DNA of 64,000 bases, taken from assembly GCF_001742185.1 (NCBI RefSeq), contig NZ_CP015750.1, positions 992,001 to 1,056,000 on the forward strand. The letters run 5' to 3'. Source of the DNA: Pectobacterium wasabiae CFBP 3304 (GTDB taxonomy: Bacteria > Pseudomonadota > Gammaproteobacteria > Enterobacterales > Enterobacteriaceae). Of this stretch, positions 1 to 9,662 are shown in pieces. The notes beneath the pieces were generated by a model. That model saw nothing but the letters and a program-made list of their open reading frames with translations, was not told where the DNA came from and searched no databases. A program made the position numbers and the translations under genes. Position 1 is the first letter of the stretch. Every line of letters starts with the position of its first letter.

Positions 1-1771
1 AGGTATTCACACGCGATGGCCCGGCATTGTAAGCCGCAGAAGACAGAATGCGGTTACGACCAAATGTCTGGTACACGTACTCCAGATAACTCGTTCCCAA
101 CAGAATATTCGTCTCGGGATCGAGCAACTGGCTACTGTTATTGTAGAACGTGATATTGCTCATTTTAGCGGTATGCTGCGCCGTTGCTGGCATCAGTTGC
201 ATCAGGCCCGATGCGCCAACCGGGGAACGGGCTTTCGGGTTCCAGGCACTCTCCTGACGAGCAATCGCCATCGCATAGCTCTGGCTGATCCCTTTGCCCT
301 GCGTTTCACGGCGGAATTCATTATTCCAGGCTAACGGGAAACGTTCTTCAAGATGATCCCACAGTTTCGCGACAATGGTCGCCTGTACGCTTAAATCTGC
401 CCAGCGCTGTTCAAACGCATAGCGGGCAAGGGCTTCCTGCTGCGGTTTACTGCGATTTGCCACCAGCCCAACCCACTCACTACGCGCCAGATTATCCATC
501 TGCCAGAACATCAATTCCCGCACGCGAGTGATTTCGGGTAATTGAGACAAAGAAGGGTCCGGCTTCACGGCTGTCATGACAGTAATAGGATAGCGCTCGT
601 TCAGTTTCTGCGCCGCCGCCATTGGGTAGAACCCGCGCTCCTGCATCAGGCTGCGTAATAACGTCTCACCTTCCTGACGTTTACCCTGATCCAACAGCAC
701 AACTGCACGCCAATAGCGCCATTCGTCTTTCTGTAACGCCTCCGTCGGTAAGCGCGCCATCCAGCTCACCAACCCCTGGCGATCGCCCGCGCCCAACGCC
801 ATGCGCACACGGCGCTCCAGCAAGGTAGTCGATGTACTCCGCCGCGCCACGTCATCCCGCCACTGCGCCTGCTCAGGCGTGGCATCATTGCCCATCAAAC
901 GCCAGGCGATGGTTTCTTCCATATCCTGACGCTCTGCGGCGCTCATTTTCTGCAAACGAACAATGACTGGCAGCATCGAACGGGCATTGTCCGTATCCTG
1001 ACGCGCTGTACGCGTGAAGGCTGACAGCGTAACTTTACGCGTAAAATCCGTTGGCCCAACGGTACGGGCAAAGCTCTCCAGCGAATTGGGGTCATTCTGG
1101 AGTTTCAGCAGCGCATCGCCCATCGTTTTATAATCGTCGGGCAATTGCTTAATGAGATAGCTCACCAGACTCGTGCTGCCTTCATCCATGGCCAGACGCG
1201 CACGTTCCAACGTCGTCAGCGGCGTTTGTTCCCCCGCTTGCTGCCAGGCAGAGAAAAGTTTATCGCACACGGTAGGGAGCGAACGCCCGGTCAGCCAGAT
1301 ATCACGCGTGGCTTCCCACACGCCCTGGCGCTGGCCAGTTGCCCATTGAGCGTAATAAAAGTTACAGCGGGCACTGACCGGCTTTGGCGGCTGCGGACTA
1401 AATGCCAGCAACCCGATCCAGTCCTGACGGCGTGCCAGTTCATTCACAAAGCTGGTCGTGAGATTACGGGCAGGCGGCAGCGTCGGGTGCGTTGCCATAA
1501 ACTGCCTCACCTGCGTTGCGCTGACCTGACTCAGATCCTGCGTAAGTGAGCGATACTCAAGGTAAGGATAAAGCGGGTAGTTGCGCAGCGTCGGCATCAG
1601 TTGCGCTACTGTGTCCATCTGATTGCTGTCCCATGCCTGCTTAACCTGCTGATAGCGCTGACGCTGTTCGTCCAGAGAATCCGCCAGCACATGACCGGAA
1701 GCCCCAGCCAGACATATCGCCGCAACGGCGTACCACCAATGACCTGCTTTTATCACCTGCATTAACCTCAT
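1..1771 (-). CDS. slt: soluble lytic murein transglycosylase Slt (3' end cut by window)
   Basis: Periplasmic exolytic transglycosylase that cleaves the MurNAc-GlcNAc bond of peptidoglycan, releasing 1,6-anhydro muropeptides. The first 590 codons are present and are co-linear with E. coli Slt (645 aa), so roughly 55 C-terminal residues lie outside the window. A signal peptide covers about residues 1-30, ending ...SGHVLADS. The long alpha-superhelical U/L domain follows, and then the lysozyme-like catalytic domain with ARQESAWNP (catalytic Glu near residue 507), SPVGASGLMQ and SSAAYNAGP. The ATG at 1771 is used; an in-frame ATG at 1762 is also possible, and neither has a strong ribosome site. 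It is transcribed divergently from ettA, the same pairing as in E. coli. Confident by whole-length similarity. Confidence 0.95.
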   Translation of the reverse strand, partial: MRLMQVIKAGHWWYAVAAICLAGASGHVLADSLDEQRQRYQQVKQAWDSNQMDTVAQLMPTLRNYPLYPYLEYRSLTQDLSQVSATQVRQFMATHPTLPPARNLTTSFVNELARRQDWIGLLAFSPQPPKPVSARCNFYYAQWATGQRQGVWEATRDIWLTGRSLPTVCDKLFSAWQQAGEQTPLTTLERARLAMDEGSTSLVSYLIKQLPDDYKTMGDALLKLQNDPNSLESFARTVGPTDFTRKVTLSAFTRTARQDTDNARSMLPVIVRLQKMSAAERQDMEETIAWRLMGNDATPEQAQWRDDVARRSTSTTLLERRVRMALGAGDRQGLVSWMARLPTEALQKDEWRYWRAVVLLDQGKRQEGETLLRSLMQERGFYPMAAAQKLNERYPITVMTAVKPDPSLSQLPEITRVRELMFWQMDNLARSEWVGLVANRSKPQQEALARYAFEQRWADLSVQATIVAKLWDHLEERFPLAWNNEFRRETQGKGISQSYAMAIARQESAWNPKARSPVGASGLMQLMPATAQHTAKMSNITFYNNSSQLLDPETNILLGTSYLEYVYQTFGRNRILSSAAYNAGPSRVNT

Positions 1772-2231
1772 CCGTTATCGAACCTGCTATCGGCATCCTT
1801 CATCGTATCGATACCCCTATCCTATACCCAAAATATTTCGAGTTGCATGAAGGCGGCAACCGCATGAATCCCCAGGAGCTTACTCAGGTAAGTGACTGGG
1901 GTGAGTAAGGGCAGCCAACGCACAAGCAACTTGAAGTATGACGGATATATCGGGCAGATCCAGTGTGGCACATCATGCCAGACAACGATACGCCGATCCG
2001 CAAACCGATTCTGAAATTCACCGGGCGGGCCTACGTCTCAGATCGACCATGGCAAATCGCCGGATGGCTGGGATCGCGGGCTGAAACCCGCTACACTCAA
2101 CGGTTAGGATAATCGAGCGTTGCCGAGGTGTTTTCTCAGCGGCGCTATTCGTATTCAGTAGCACCGTGCTACACATCGTCACCCGCTTAAGGTGACAAAT
2201 CATAGAGATAAGAGAGAGGCGAAGTCGCAAC
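1772..2231. other. slt-ettA divergent intergenic region
   Basis: A 460-base gap between two divergently transcribed genes. It must hold both promoters but I could not assign hexamers with confidence. Its left half carries the ERIC element at 1823-1949. The right half, about 1950-2231, shows no convincing ORF. The ettA ribosome site is modest (AGAGAGGCG about 10 bases before the GTG start). Confidence 0.6.
1823..1949 (+). repeat. ERIC (enterobacterial repetitive intergenic consensus) element
   Basis: The 127-base element starts TATACCCAAAATA and ends near AAGTATGACGGATATA. Its central inverted repeat is GAATCCCCAGGAGCTTAC ... GTAAGTGACTGGGGTGAG, which matches the core targeted by ERIC fingerprinting primers. 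Ends and core both match the classical 127-bp consensus as I remember it. It sits between divergent slt and ettA, so it would be part of a 5' leader or promoter region. A second copy lies at 52554-52680 in the opposite orientation. Confidence 0.92.
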
Positions 2232-3898
2232 GTGGCTCAATATGTTTATACCATGCATCGCGTCGGTAAGGTCGTTCCGCCGAAGCGTCACATTCTGAAA
2301 AACATCTCCCTCAGTTTTTTCCCCGGTGCCAAGATCGGCGTACTGGGTCTGAACGGAGCCGGTAAATCAACGCTGTTGCGTATTATGGCTGGCATTGATA
2401 CGGACATTGAGGGCGAAGCTCGCCCACAACCTGGAATCAAAATCGGCTATTTGCCGCAGGAGCCACAGTTAAACACGGAACACACGGTACGTGAATCCGT
2501 GGAAGAAGCGGTTTCTGAAGTCGTGACCGCCCTGAAGCGCCTGGATGAAGTCTATGCGCTATATGCCGACCCAGATGCAGACTTCGATAAACTGGCCGCC
2601 GAGCAAGGTCGGCTGGAAGAAGTCATTCAGGCACACGATGGTCACAACCTGAATAACCAGTTGGAGCGCGCGGCAGATGCCCTGCGTCTGCCGGAGTGGG
2701 ATGCAAAAATTGCCAATCTGTCTGGGGGGAGCGTCGTCGCGTTGCGCTGTGTCGTCTGCTGCTGGAAAAACCAGACATGCTGCTGCTCGACGAACCGACC
2801 AACCACCTGGATGCCGAGTCAGTAGCCTGGTTGGAACGCTTCCTGCACGACTTCGAGGGCACAGTTGTGGCGATTACCCACGACCGTTACTTCCTCGATA
2901 ACGTCGCAGGCTGGATTCTGGAGCTGGACCGTGGAGAAGGTATTCCGTGGGAAGGCAACTACTCTTCCTGGCTGGAACAGAAAGATCAGCGTCTGGCACA
3001 GGAAGCCTCTCAGGAAGCGGCGCGCCGTAAATCCATTGAGAAGGAGCTGGAGTGGGTGCGTCAAGGCGCTAAGGGCCGTCAGTCGAAAGGCAAGGCGCGT
3101 CTGGCACGCTTTGAAGAGCTGAACAACACGGAATACCAGAAACGTAACGAAACCAACGAACTGTTTATTCCACCAGGTGCTCGCCTCGGCGATAAAGTGG
3201 TGGAAGTCACCAACCTGAGCAAGTCTTACGGCGAGCGTCAACTCATCGACGGGCTTTCTTTCTCCGTACCGAAAGGTGCGATTGTCGGCATTATCGGCCC
3301 GAACGGTGCGGGTAAATCGACGCTGTTCCGCATGATGTCCGGTCAGGAACAGCCAGATAGCGGCGCGATCGAACTGGGTGAAACCGTAAAACTGGCGTCA
3401 GTCGACCAGTTCCGTGATGCAATGGACAACAGCAAAACGGTCTGGGAAGAAGTCTCCGGCGGGCAAGACATCATGCGTGTCGGCAATACAGAAATGCCGA
3501 GCCGTGCCTATGTTGGCCGTTTCAACTTCAAAGGGGTTGATCAGGGCAAACGCGTTGGTGAGCTATCCGGCGGTGAGCGTGGTCGTCTGCATCTGGCGAA
3601 GCTGTTGCAGGTAGGCGGCAACGTACTGCTGCTCGATGAACCTACCAACGATCTGGATATTGAAACCCTACGCGCGCTGGAAAACGCCCTGCTGGAATTC
3701 CCTGGCTGTGCCATGGTGATCTCGCATGACCGTTGGTTCCTCGACCGTATCGCCACGCACATTCTGGATTATCAGGATGAAGGTAAAGTCGAATTCTTCG
3801 AAGGTAACTTTACCGAATACGAAGAGTATAAGAAACGTACCTTGGGCGCAGAGGCACTGGTGCCTCACCGTATCAAATACAAGAAAATTACTAAATAA
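2232..3898 (+). pseudogene. ettA: energy-dependent translational throttle ABC-F protein EttA, frameshifted
   Basis: ABC-F ATPase that binds the ribosomal E site and gates the first steps of elongation according to ATP/ADP level. GTG start at 2232, giving VAQYVYTMHR. Walker A GLNGAGKST is at residues 39-47 of the first ABC domain and GPNGAGKST in the second. The frame breaks after codon 166 inside the first signature motif LSGG(E): the run at 2724-2729 has six G where seven are needed. Downstream, the other frame continues [10 protein letters not shown]...[11 protein letters not shown] to the normal C-terminus. Restoring one G gives 555 aa, exactly the E. coli length, with no other lesion. As written, the product would be a truncated 197-aa protein. 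Sequencing error is more likely than real loss. A terminator follows at 3921. Confidence 0.9.
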
Positions 3899-3920
3899 GC
3901 CGCCACTAGACGTCATAAAC

Positions 3921-3949
3921 AAATGGCCCGCAACGCGGGCCATTTTTCT
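3921..3949 (+). terminator. rho-independent terminator after ettA
   Basis: Perfect 11-bp stem (AAATGGCCCGC, 3921-3931, with GCGGGCCATTT, 3935-3945) with a 3-base loop, followed by TTTTCTTTC. It lies between convergent ettA and the chemotaxis gene and could also act on the minus strand, though its U-tract is poorer there. Confidence 0.88.
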
Positions 3950-3976
3950 TTCCGGTCATACTTCATCTATTGGGAA

Positions 3977-5704
3977 TCAGAACGTTTCCCAGTTTTGATT
4001 ACTGTTACCTTTACTGCTGGAACTAGCGATAGCCATTGCTGGGGCTAAACGCGGTTGCGAAGCCGCTTTCGGCAATGACGTTCTCTGTTGCTGAGCCACG
4101 CCAGCTAGCTTGAATACCGCGACAGCCTGTGTCAAACGCGCTGCCTGCTCTTCAAGTGAAACGGCTGCAGCCGAGGCTTCTTGCACCAGCGCCGCATTCT
4201 GCTGCGTCGCACTGTCCATTTCGGACACGGCCTGACTCACCTGCCCGATACCGCGGCTCTGCTCATCAGAAGCGGAGGCAATTTCCCCCATGATGTCAGT
4301 CACACTGACAACCGCACGGACAATCTCGCCCATCGTTGTGCCTGCCTGCGCCACCAGCCCAGAGCCGGTATCTACCAGCCTGCCAGATTCGCCAATCAGC
4401 GTTTCGATCTCCTTCGCCGCCTGTGCACTGCGCTGCGCCAGATTGCGAACTTCACCCGCTACCACGGCAAAACCACGCCCTTGTTCACCCGCACGCGCCG
4501 CTTCTACTGCGGCGTTCAATGCCAGAATATTGGTCTGGAAGGCAATGCTGTTAATAACAGAAGTAATCTCGGAAATGCGTTTTGAGCTAGTGGAAATATC
4601 CTGCATGGTGTCCACCACGCCTTGCACAATCTGCCCGCCTTTCCCTGCTTTTTCAGATGCGTTCTTCGCCAGTTGGCTAGCATGGTGAGCATTGTCAGAG
4701 TTTTGTTTCACCGTTGCGGTCAACTGTTCCATGCTCGCAGCGGTTTCCTCCAGCGCGGCTGCCTGTTGCTCGGTACGCGAAGAGAGATCGACGTTACCTG
4801 CGGTAATTTCTGACGATCCTTGATAGATTGAATCCGCACCTTCACGCACGATAGTAACCGTATCGGTCAGTTCCGCCTGCATATTCTGGATATTCGTCCC
4901 CAGGATGCCGATTTCATTGCGTCCCATCGCCATCGGTGGCAGCGTCAGATCTCCCGCTGCAATTTTCTGGATACGTTCAACCAGCCTGTTGATAGGCGCA
5001 AGGATCACATTGCGCACCATGATGTACGCCATGATCGCCATAATAATGGCTAAGGCAAACGAGCCCGCCATCATCCAGTTACCCAGTTTCGCGTTCTCCG
5101 CCGCTCGATCATTGATGTCTTGCGCGGCTTTTGTAAGCTCAGTCACTTTCTTACGCACCGGAACGCTAAACGCTTCATCTAATGAGCGTGCCACCGTGCT
5201 TTCCAACGACACCAGATCTTCGAATTCACCATCATTCGTGGCTTTCTGCATCACCACAATCGCGTTATCACGGTAGTTGGCGTAAGCCTTGAGAATATCC
5301 TCATCCAGGGCCTTTTCACTCTCCAGCCTGTCTGGACGCGCAAGATATTCATCAAGACGTTTCTGTGAGGCTCTGACTCGACCAGCAGCCTGATCTGAAG
5401 CAGCTTTAAATACCTCGTGATCGCTAATGCGATTTGCTGCCCCTGCCTGAATAAGTAACAGCCTGGCAACGCGTAGCTGATCGAGGCTGCTACTGATGCC
5501 AGCTCGAATATCAGACAGCTCATTCGCTTTATCCAGTGAATCATTACTCTGCTTTAAGAAATAACTCGCAGTACCAATAGAAAGCGCAAAAAGAATCAGG
5601 ATAATTGAAAAAAGAGTAATAAATAGCGAGACGAGGCGTATATTGTTGATGTAACTCAACTTCTCTTTTTGAACAGACATAGATTGCATTGTCATTTTCA
5701 CCAT
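3977..5704 (-). CDS. methyl-accepting chemotaxis protein
   Basis: Inner-membrane chemoreceptor of the Tar/Tsr type, about 575 aa. TM1 is around residues 24-50 ([19 protein letters not shown]...). A periplasmic four-helix-bundle-like sensor of about 155 residues follows, then TM2 around 210-235 and a HAMP segment with [10 protein letters not shown]. The cytoplasmic coiled coil carries the conserved hairpin tip ([19 protein letters not shown]) and methylation-type helices. It ends in NWETF, the C-terminal pentapeptide that docks CheR and CheB in high-abundance receptors. The ligand cannot be told from sequence. Start is uncertain: GTG 5707, ATG 5704 and ATGs at 5695, 5689 and 5680 are close together with no clear ribosome site. 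A FliA promoter upstream ties it to the flagellar regulon. Confidence 0.93.
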   Translation of the reverse strand: MVKMTMQSMSVQKEKLSYINNIRLVSLFITLFSIILILFALSIGTASYFLKQSNDSLDKANELSDIRAGISSSLDQLRVARLLLIQAGAANRISDHEVFKAASDQAAGRVRASQKRLDEYLARPDRLESEKALDEDILKAYANYRDNAIVVMQKATNDGEFEDLVSLESTVARSLDEAFSVPVRKKVTELTKAAQDINDRAAENAKLGNWMMAGSFALAIIMAIMAYIMVRNVILAPINRLVERIQKIAAGDLTLPPMAMGRNEIGILGTNIQNMQAELTDTVTIVREGADSIYQGSSEITAGNVDLSSRTEQQAAALEETAASMEQLTATVKQNSDNAHHASQLAKNASEKAGKGGQIVQGVVDTMQDISTSSKRISEITSVINSIAFQTNILALNAAVEAARAGEQGRGFAVVAGEVRNLAQRSAQAAKEIETLIGESGRLVDTGSGLVAQAGTTMGEIVRAVVSVTDIMGEIASASDEQSRGIGQVSQAVSEMDSATQQNAALVQEASAAAVSLEEQAARLTQAVAVFKLAGVAQQQRTSLPKAASQPRLAPAMAIASSSSKGNSNQNWETF

Positions 5705-5707
5705 CAC

Positions 5708-6174
5708 TGGTCTACATTATCTCTGCCATCATGGCTGCGACAGAGCTCGGATATTACCGTGACAACCACGCCACGCAGAAAACAAATACCTTTCATAAAA
5801 AAGTCAAAAGAAACCACATTGTGTTATCGGCACTTCCACGCTAAAGCGTACCTAAAATAATCTGATAGAAATCACGTTTCAATAAAAAATGAAACAAAGC
5901 AATAAAAATGAAACAAAAACCTTTTTCTCTGCCTATCACGGCGACTTTTTCAAAACTATTGAGTAATCATCCAACGCGTAATGCGGCCAAACGACGTCGA
6001 TAAAACACGCCCGTGCTGGTTAATTCAGCAAATATCAGAGAACTGGCTCAAGCGGACGCCCAGTAAGTGAAGAGTCATGGATTTTGCCTATCTCACTGTT
6101 CTACACTTTGTTCTATTCATAAGAACGATGTCTTATGCAAAAAACCGCATTCTGAAAACAGTAAGGAACATACC
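5708..6174. other. intergenic region between chemoreceptor and oxidoreductase
   Basis: A 467-base divergent gap. It holds the FliA promoter at 5824-5850. About 5884-5920 there is a tandem repeat of the form AATAAAAATGAAACAAA. A short ORF extension of the oxidoreductase frame runs back to 6067 but lacks family similarity and a ribosome site. Nothing else is recognised. Confidence 0.5.
5824..5850 (-). promoter_or_regulatory. sigma-28 (FliA) promoter for the chemoreceptor
   Basis: On the minus strand the sequence reads TACGCTTT, 11 bases, GCCGATAA. The -10 element matches the FliA consensus GCCGATAA perfectly, and the spacer is the canonical 11. The -35 matches TAAAGTTT at 5 of 8 positions. It ends about 120 bases before the gene start. 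The combination fits a class 3 flagellar promoter for a receptor gene. Confidence 0.82.
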
Positions 6175-7176
6175 ATGACCGCTCATGCGATAGCCGTTGA
6201 TCCACAACAGCCAGAAAACTTCATCGCCATCACACCGGCCATCCCGGAGCCCGGTGAGTACGATCTGCTGATCGGCGTAAAAGCCATTTCCGTCAACCCG
6301 GTTGATACCAAAGTTCATGCCGGATTGCGTCAGAATGGATTACAACAGCCCAGAATTCTCGGCTGGGACGCCAGCGGCATCGTGCTAAAAGTAGGCAGCG
6401 CCGTTAGTCACTTTCAGGTCGGTGATGAAGTCTGGTACGCCGGCGACATCACACGCCCCGGCAGCAACACCACCCATCAGTTGATTGATTCACGTATCGT
6501 GGCGCGTAAGCCAGTGTCTCTGGACTGGACAGCCGCTGCCGCACTGCCTCTCACCGCGTTGACCGCGTGGGAAGGGTTGTTTGAGCATCTGAAAATACAG
6601 CAGGCCGATAGCAAAAAAACGCTGCTGATTATCGGTGGTGCGGGCGGCGTCGGCTCTCTCGCGATTTCTCTGGCAGCGCTACGCAGTTCGGTGAACATCA
6701 TCGCCACCGCGTCACAGCCCGATTCGGCAGAGTGGTGCCGCCAACGCGGTGCACACAAGGTCGTGGATTATCGGAATCTGGTGGGTGAGCTAGAAAAAGA
6801 GGGGATCAAACAGGTCGATTATATTTTCTGCCTGAACGATACCGACGGCCACTGGGATGCCATCAGCAAGCTGATCGCGCCAATGGGTCACATCTGTACC
6901 ATCGTGGAAAACAAAAACCCGCTCGACCAAACGCAGCTAAAACTCAAAAGCGCAGCGCTGCATTGGGAACTTATGTTTACCCGCAGCATGTTTACCACAC
7001 CGGATATCGCGGAACAGGGAAAAATTCTGCACGAAGTCGCACAGTTGGTTGATGCAGGAAAGCTTCAGGGAACCGCCAGCGAAGCGCTGCAAGGGTTAAC
7101 GATAGACACGCTGAAACAGGCTCACGATAAAGTATTAGAAGGGCATATGCGCGGCAAGATCGTTATCGCGCTTTAA
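6175..7176 (+). CDS. zinc-type alcohol dehydrogenase-like / quinone oxidoreductase family protein
   Basis: Medium-chain dehydrogenase/reductase of 333 aa in the NADPH:quinone reductase branch (COG0604-like). It has the GroES-like N-terminal half (ISVNPVDTKV, ILGWDASGIV, VGDEVWYAGD) and a Rossmann nucleotide-binding motif IIGGAGGVGSLA in the middle. The Cys residues that hold catalytic and structural zinc in true alcohol dehydrogenases are absent, so it is probably a zinc-free NADPH-dependent enone or quinone reductase; its substrate is unknown. Start set at 6175 because GTAAGGA lies a few bases upstream and the family N-terminus (MTAHAIAV) begins there. It is monocistronic, with a terminator just downstream. 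Confidence 0.88.
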   Translation: MTAHAIAVDPQQPENFIAITPAIPEPGEYDLLIGVKAISVNPVDTKVHAGLRQNGLQQPRILGWDASGIVLKVGSAVSHFQVGDEVWYAGDITRPGSNTTHQLIDSRIVARKPVSLDWTAAAALPLTALTAWEGLFEHLKIQQADSKKTLLIIGGAGGVGSLAISLAALRSSVNIIATASQPDSAEWCRQRGAHKVVDYRNLVGELEKEGIKQVDYIFCLNDTDGHWDAISKLIAPMGHICTIVENKNPLDQTQLKLKSAALHWELMFTRSMFTTPDIAEQGKILHEVAQLVDAGKLQGTASEALQGLTIDTLKQAHDKVLEGHMRGKIVIAL

Positions 7177-7181
7177 TAACG

Positions 7182-7212
7182 CAACCAGCCCCCTTTGGGG
7201 CTGGTTGTTTAT
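7182..7212 (+). terminator. terminator after the oxidoreductase gene (convergent with serA)
   Basis: Stem CAACCAGCCCC (7182-7192) with GGGGCTGGTTG (7197-7207), loop CTTT, followed by TTTATT. It lies between convergent genes and may serve both strands. Confidence 0.85.
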
Positions 7213-7229
7213 TCACTGATTAAAACGTA

Positions 7230-8462
7230 TTAGAACAGCAGACGGGCACGAATGGTGCCAGGGATCGCTTTCATCAGTTGCAGTGCCGTTTGCGCACCGT
7301 CAGTTTCAACGTCGATCACCACATAGCCAATTTCAGGCGTCGTTTGCAGATACTGCGCGGCAATGTTAATACCCTGCTCAGCAAAGATCTGGTTAATTTT
7401 GGTAATCACACCAGGACGGTTTTCATGAATGTGCAACAGGCGGCTGGCGCGAGCACCGTGAACCGGCAACGACACTTCAGGGAAATTCACCGCAGACAGC
7501 GTAGAGCCGTTGTCTGAATATTTCGCCAGTTTCCCGGCAACTTCATCACCGATATTTTCCTGCGCTTCCTGCGTGGAACCACCGATATGCGGCGTCAGCA
7601 GCACGTTGTCAAACTCGCACAACGGCGACAGGAATGGATCGCTATTAGTTGCCGGCTCCTGTGGGAATACGTCAATCGCCGCACCGGACAAATGCTTGCT
7701 GCTCAGCACTTCACACAGTGCAGGAATATCAACCACCGTACCGCGAGCGGCGTTAATCAGCAGCGAGCCCGGTTTCATCAGCGCCAACTCTTCCGCGCCC
7801 ATCATATTATGCGTACTTTCATTCTCTGGCACATGCAGGCTCACCACGTCGCTCATATTCAGCAGGTCGGACAGATGGCGCACCTGTTGAGCATTGCCCA
7901 ACGGTAATTTACTTTCGATGTCATAGAAGTAAACGTGCATACCCAGGCTTTCAGCCAAAATACCCAACTGCATACCGATATGGCCGTAGCCGATGATCCC
8001 AAGTTTTTTGCCGCGAGCTTCAAACGATCCCACCGCCAGTTTGTGCCAAATACCACGGTGCGCTTTCGCGTTCGCTGCCGGAATACCGCGCAGCATCAGC
8101 AGCATTTCGCCGATCACCATTTCTGCCACAGAGCGGGTATTGGAAAAAGGTGCATTAAATACCGGAATACCGCGCTTGGTCGCGGCCGACAGCTCAACCT
8201 GGTTAGTCCCAATACAGAAACACCCTACCGCGATCAGTTTTTCCGCCGCAGCAAAAATTTCTTCTGTCAGATGGGTACGCGAGCGGATACCGACAAAATG
8301 CGCATCGCGAATGGAGGCTTTTAGCGCCTCAGGATCCAGCGCGCCTTTGTGGAACTCGATGTTGGTGTAACCGGCTGCACGCAAGTTATCCAGCGCGCTC
8401 TGGTGCACGCCTTCCACTAACAGAAACTTAATCTTGTCTTTTTCCAGTGATACCTTTGCCAT
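7230..8462 (-). CDS. serA: D-3-phosphoglycerate dehydrogenase
   Basis: First committed step of serine synthesis: 3-phosphoglycerate + NAD+ to 3-phosphohydroxypyruvate. 410 aa, the E. coli length. The substrate and NAD domains of the D-2-hydroxyacid dehydrogenase fold carry LGIIGYGHIGMQLG, the conserved INAARG and the catalytic HIGGST. A C-terminal ACT domain (HENRPGVITKINQIFAEQGI, about residues 340-410) binds serine as feedback inhibitor. It lies upstream-to-downstream beside rpiA on the same strand, separated by 301 bases that include the rpiA terminator, so it is transcribed separately. Confidence 0.97.
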   Translation of the reverse strand: MAKVSLEKDKIKFLLVEGVHQSALDNLRAAGYTNIEFHKGALDPEALKASIRDAHFVGIRSRTHLTEEIFAAAEKLIAVGCFCIGTNQVELSAATKRGIPVFNAPFSNTRSVAEMVIGEMLLMLRGIPAANAKAHRGIWHKLAVGSFEARGKKLGIIGYGHIGMQLGILAESLGMHVYFYDIESKLPLGNAQQVRHLSDLLNMSDVVSLHVPENESTHNMMGAEELALMKPGSLLINAARGTVVDIPALCEVLSSKHLSGAAIDVFPQEPATNSDPFLSPLCEFDNVLLTPHIGGSTQEAQENIGDEVAGKLAKYSDNGSTLSAVNFPEVSLPVHGARASRLLHIHENRPGVITKINQIFAEQGINIAAQYLQTTPEIGYVVIDVETDGAQTALQLMKAIPGTIRARLLF

Positions 8463-8763
8463 TTCCCGACCTTATTTTCAGACTTCAAATGTGACAGAGT
8501 GCTAAATAACCTCTGCCAACATAACAAAAATTACGCAGTCAGCAATACAAACGATTGCGTTGCCCAAGCCGCACATCAGAGAAGTGCGACTGATTTATGG
8601 CAAAAAATATTGCCAAAGAGATGCATCGCCATATCGACGATAAATAAAATAAGAAAATGTGATATTAAGTACCAAAAATGAGCCGTTAACTAAATAGATT
8701 TTTTTAGCTAAAAAATTTCTGACGTGGAACGTGGATGTTCATCACGTCAGAACGATCATGTAC
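8463..8763. other. serA upstream / rpiA downstream region
   Basis: A 301-base AT-rich stretch holding the serA promoter region and the rpiA terminator at 8700-8750. No ORF or structured RNA was recognised. The A/T-tracts fit the Lrp-type control known for serA in E. coli, but no specific site is claimed. Confidence 0.5.
8700..8750 (-). terminator. rpiA terminator
   Basis: On the minus strand an 8-bp stem CTGACGTG/CACGTCAG (8719-8726 and 8743-8750) with a 16-base loop is followed by AAATTTTTTAGC. The long loop lowers confidence a little. Confidence 0.7.
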
Positions 8764-9423
8764 TCATTTAACGACGGTTTTTACACCTTCGGCAGTACCG
8801 ACTAACGCGACATCGGCTCCGCGATTAGCAAACAACCCAACGGTCACGACGCCTGCGATACCATTAATGTGGTTTTCTACCGCGACCGCATCCATGATAT
8901 TGAGGTTGTGTACATCCAGAATGACATTGCCGTTATCCGTCACCACACCCTGGCGGTATATCGGCTGCCCGCCCAGTTTGGCCAGTTCACGCGCCACGTA
9001 AGATCGCGCCATCGGAATGACTTCAACCGGCAACGGAAATTTTCCCAGCACATCAACCTGTTTTGATGCATCAACGATGCAGATAAACTGACGCGACAGG
9101 GCCGAAATGATTTTCTCACGAGTCAGTGCCGCCCCACCGCCTTTAATCATCTGCATGTGCCCGTTGATCTCATCCGCACCATCCACATAAACATCGAGCG
9201 AATCCACATCATTGGCGTCAAAAACGGGAATGCCCAGACTTTTCAACTTTTCCGTTGAGGCATCTGAGCTGGAAACCGCACCTTTGATTTGATGTTTTAT
9301 CGAGCCCAGCGCATCAATAAAGTGTGCTGCCGTCGATCCGGTTCCTACTCCCACAATGGTGTCAGGACGGACATAATCGAGCGCCGCCCATCCCACTGCT
9401 TTTTTCAGTTCATCTTGCGTCAT
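8764..9423 (-). CDS. rpiA: ribose-5-phosphate isomerase A
   Basis: Interconverts ribose 5-phosphate and ribulose 5-phosphate in the non-oxidative pentose phosphate pathway. 219 aa, equal to E. coli RpiA. Conserved phosphate-binding GTGSTAAH near residues 26-33, VDGADE near 80-85, and [11 protein letters not shown] near 94-104 are visible. The start was moved to 9423 because the reading frame upstream (to 9480) has no family similarity and [10 protein letters not shown] matches the known N-terminus. Divergent from argP. It works with tktA in this window and with the L-xylulose/L-ribulose 5-phosphate products of the island. Confidence 0.97.
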   Translation of the reverse strand: MTQDELKKAVGWAALDYVRPDTIVGVGTGSTAAHFIDALGSIKHQIKGAVSSSDASTEKLKSLGIPVFDANDVDSLDVYVDGADEINGHMQMIKGGGAALTREKIISALSRQFICIVDASKQVDVLGKFPLPVEVIPMARSYVARELAKLGGQPIYRQGVVTDNGNVILDVHNLNIMDAVAVENHINGIAGVVTVGLFANRGADVALVGTAEGVKTVVK

Positions 9424-9662
9424 AATCTGCTTCTGGCCTGTAGAATCAATATACGAAAACGTGTGCGTATTATAGAACATGCGCGTTGGGGAATGCGTAC
9501 AAATTCATCACCCCATTACTGTATTATTTCACGCGCCCCGCACTACACGCAGCGTGCTGAATCGTGATTTCACACAGCAGCTAAAATAAGATTTCTGCAT
9601 GGCAAATCAGCAAAATGTGGCATAGTGAAAAAAACGGACTCATTCAGAGGACTTTGAATTTC

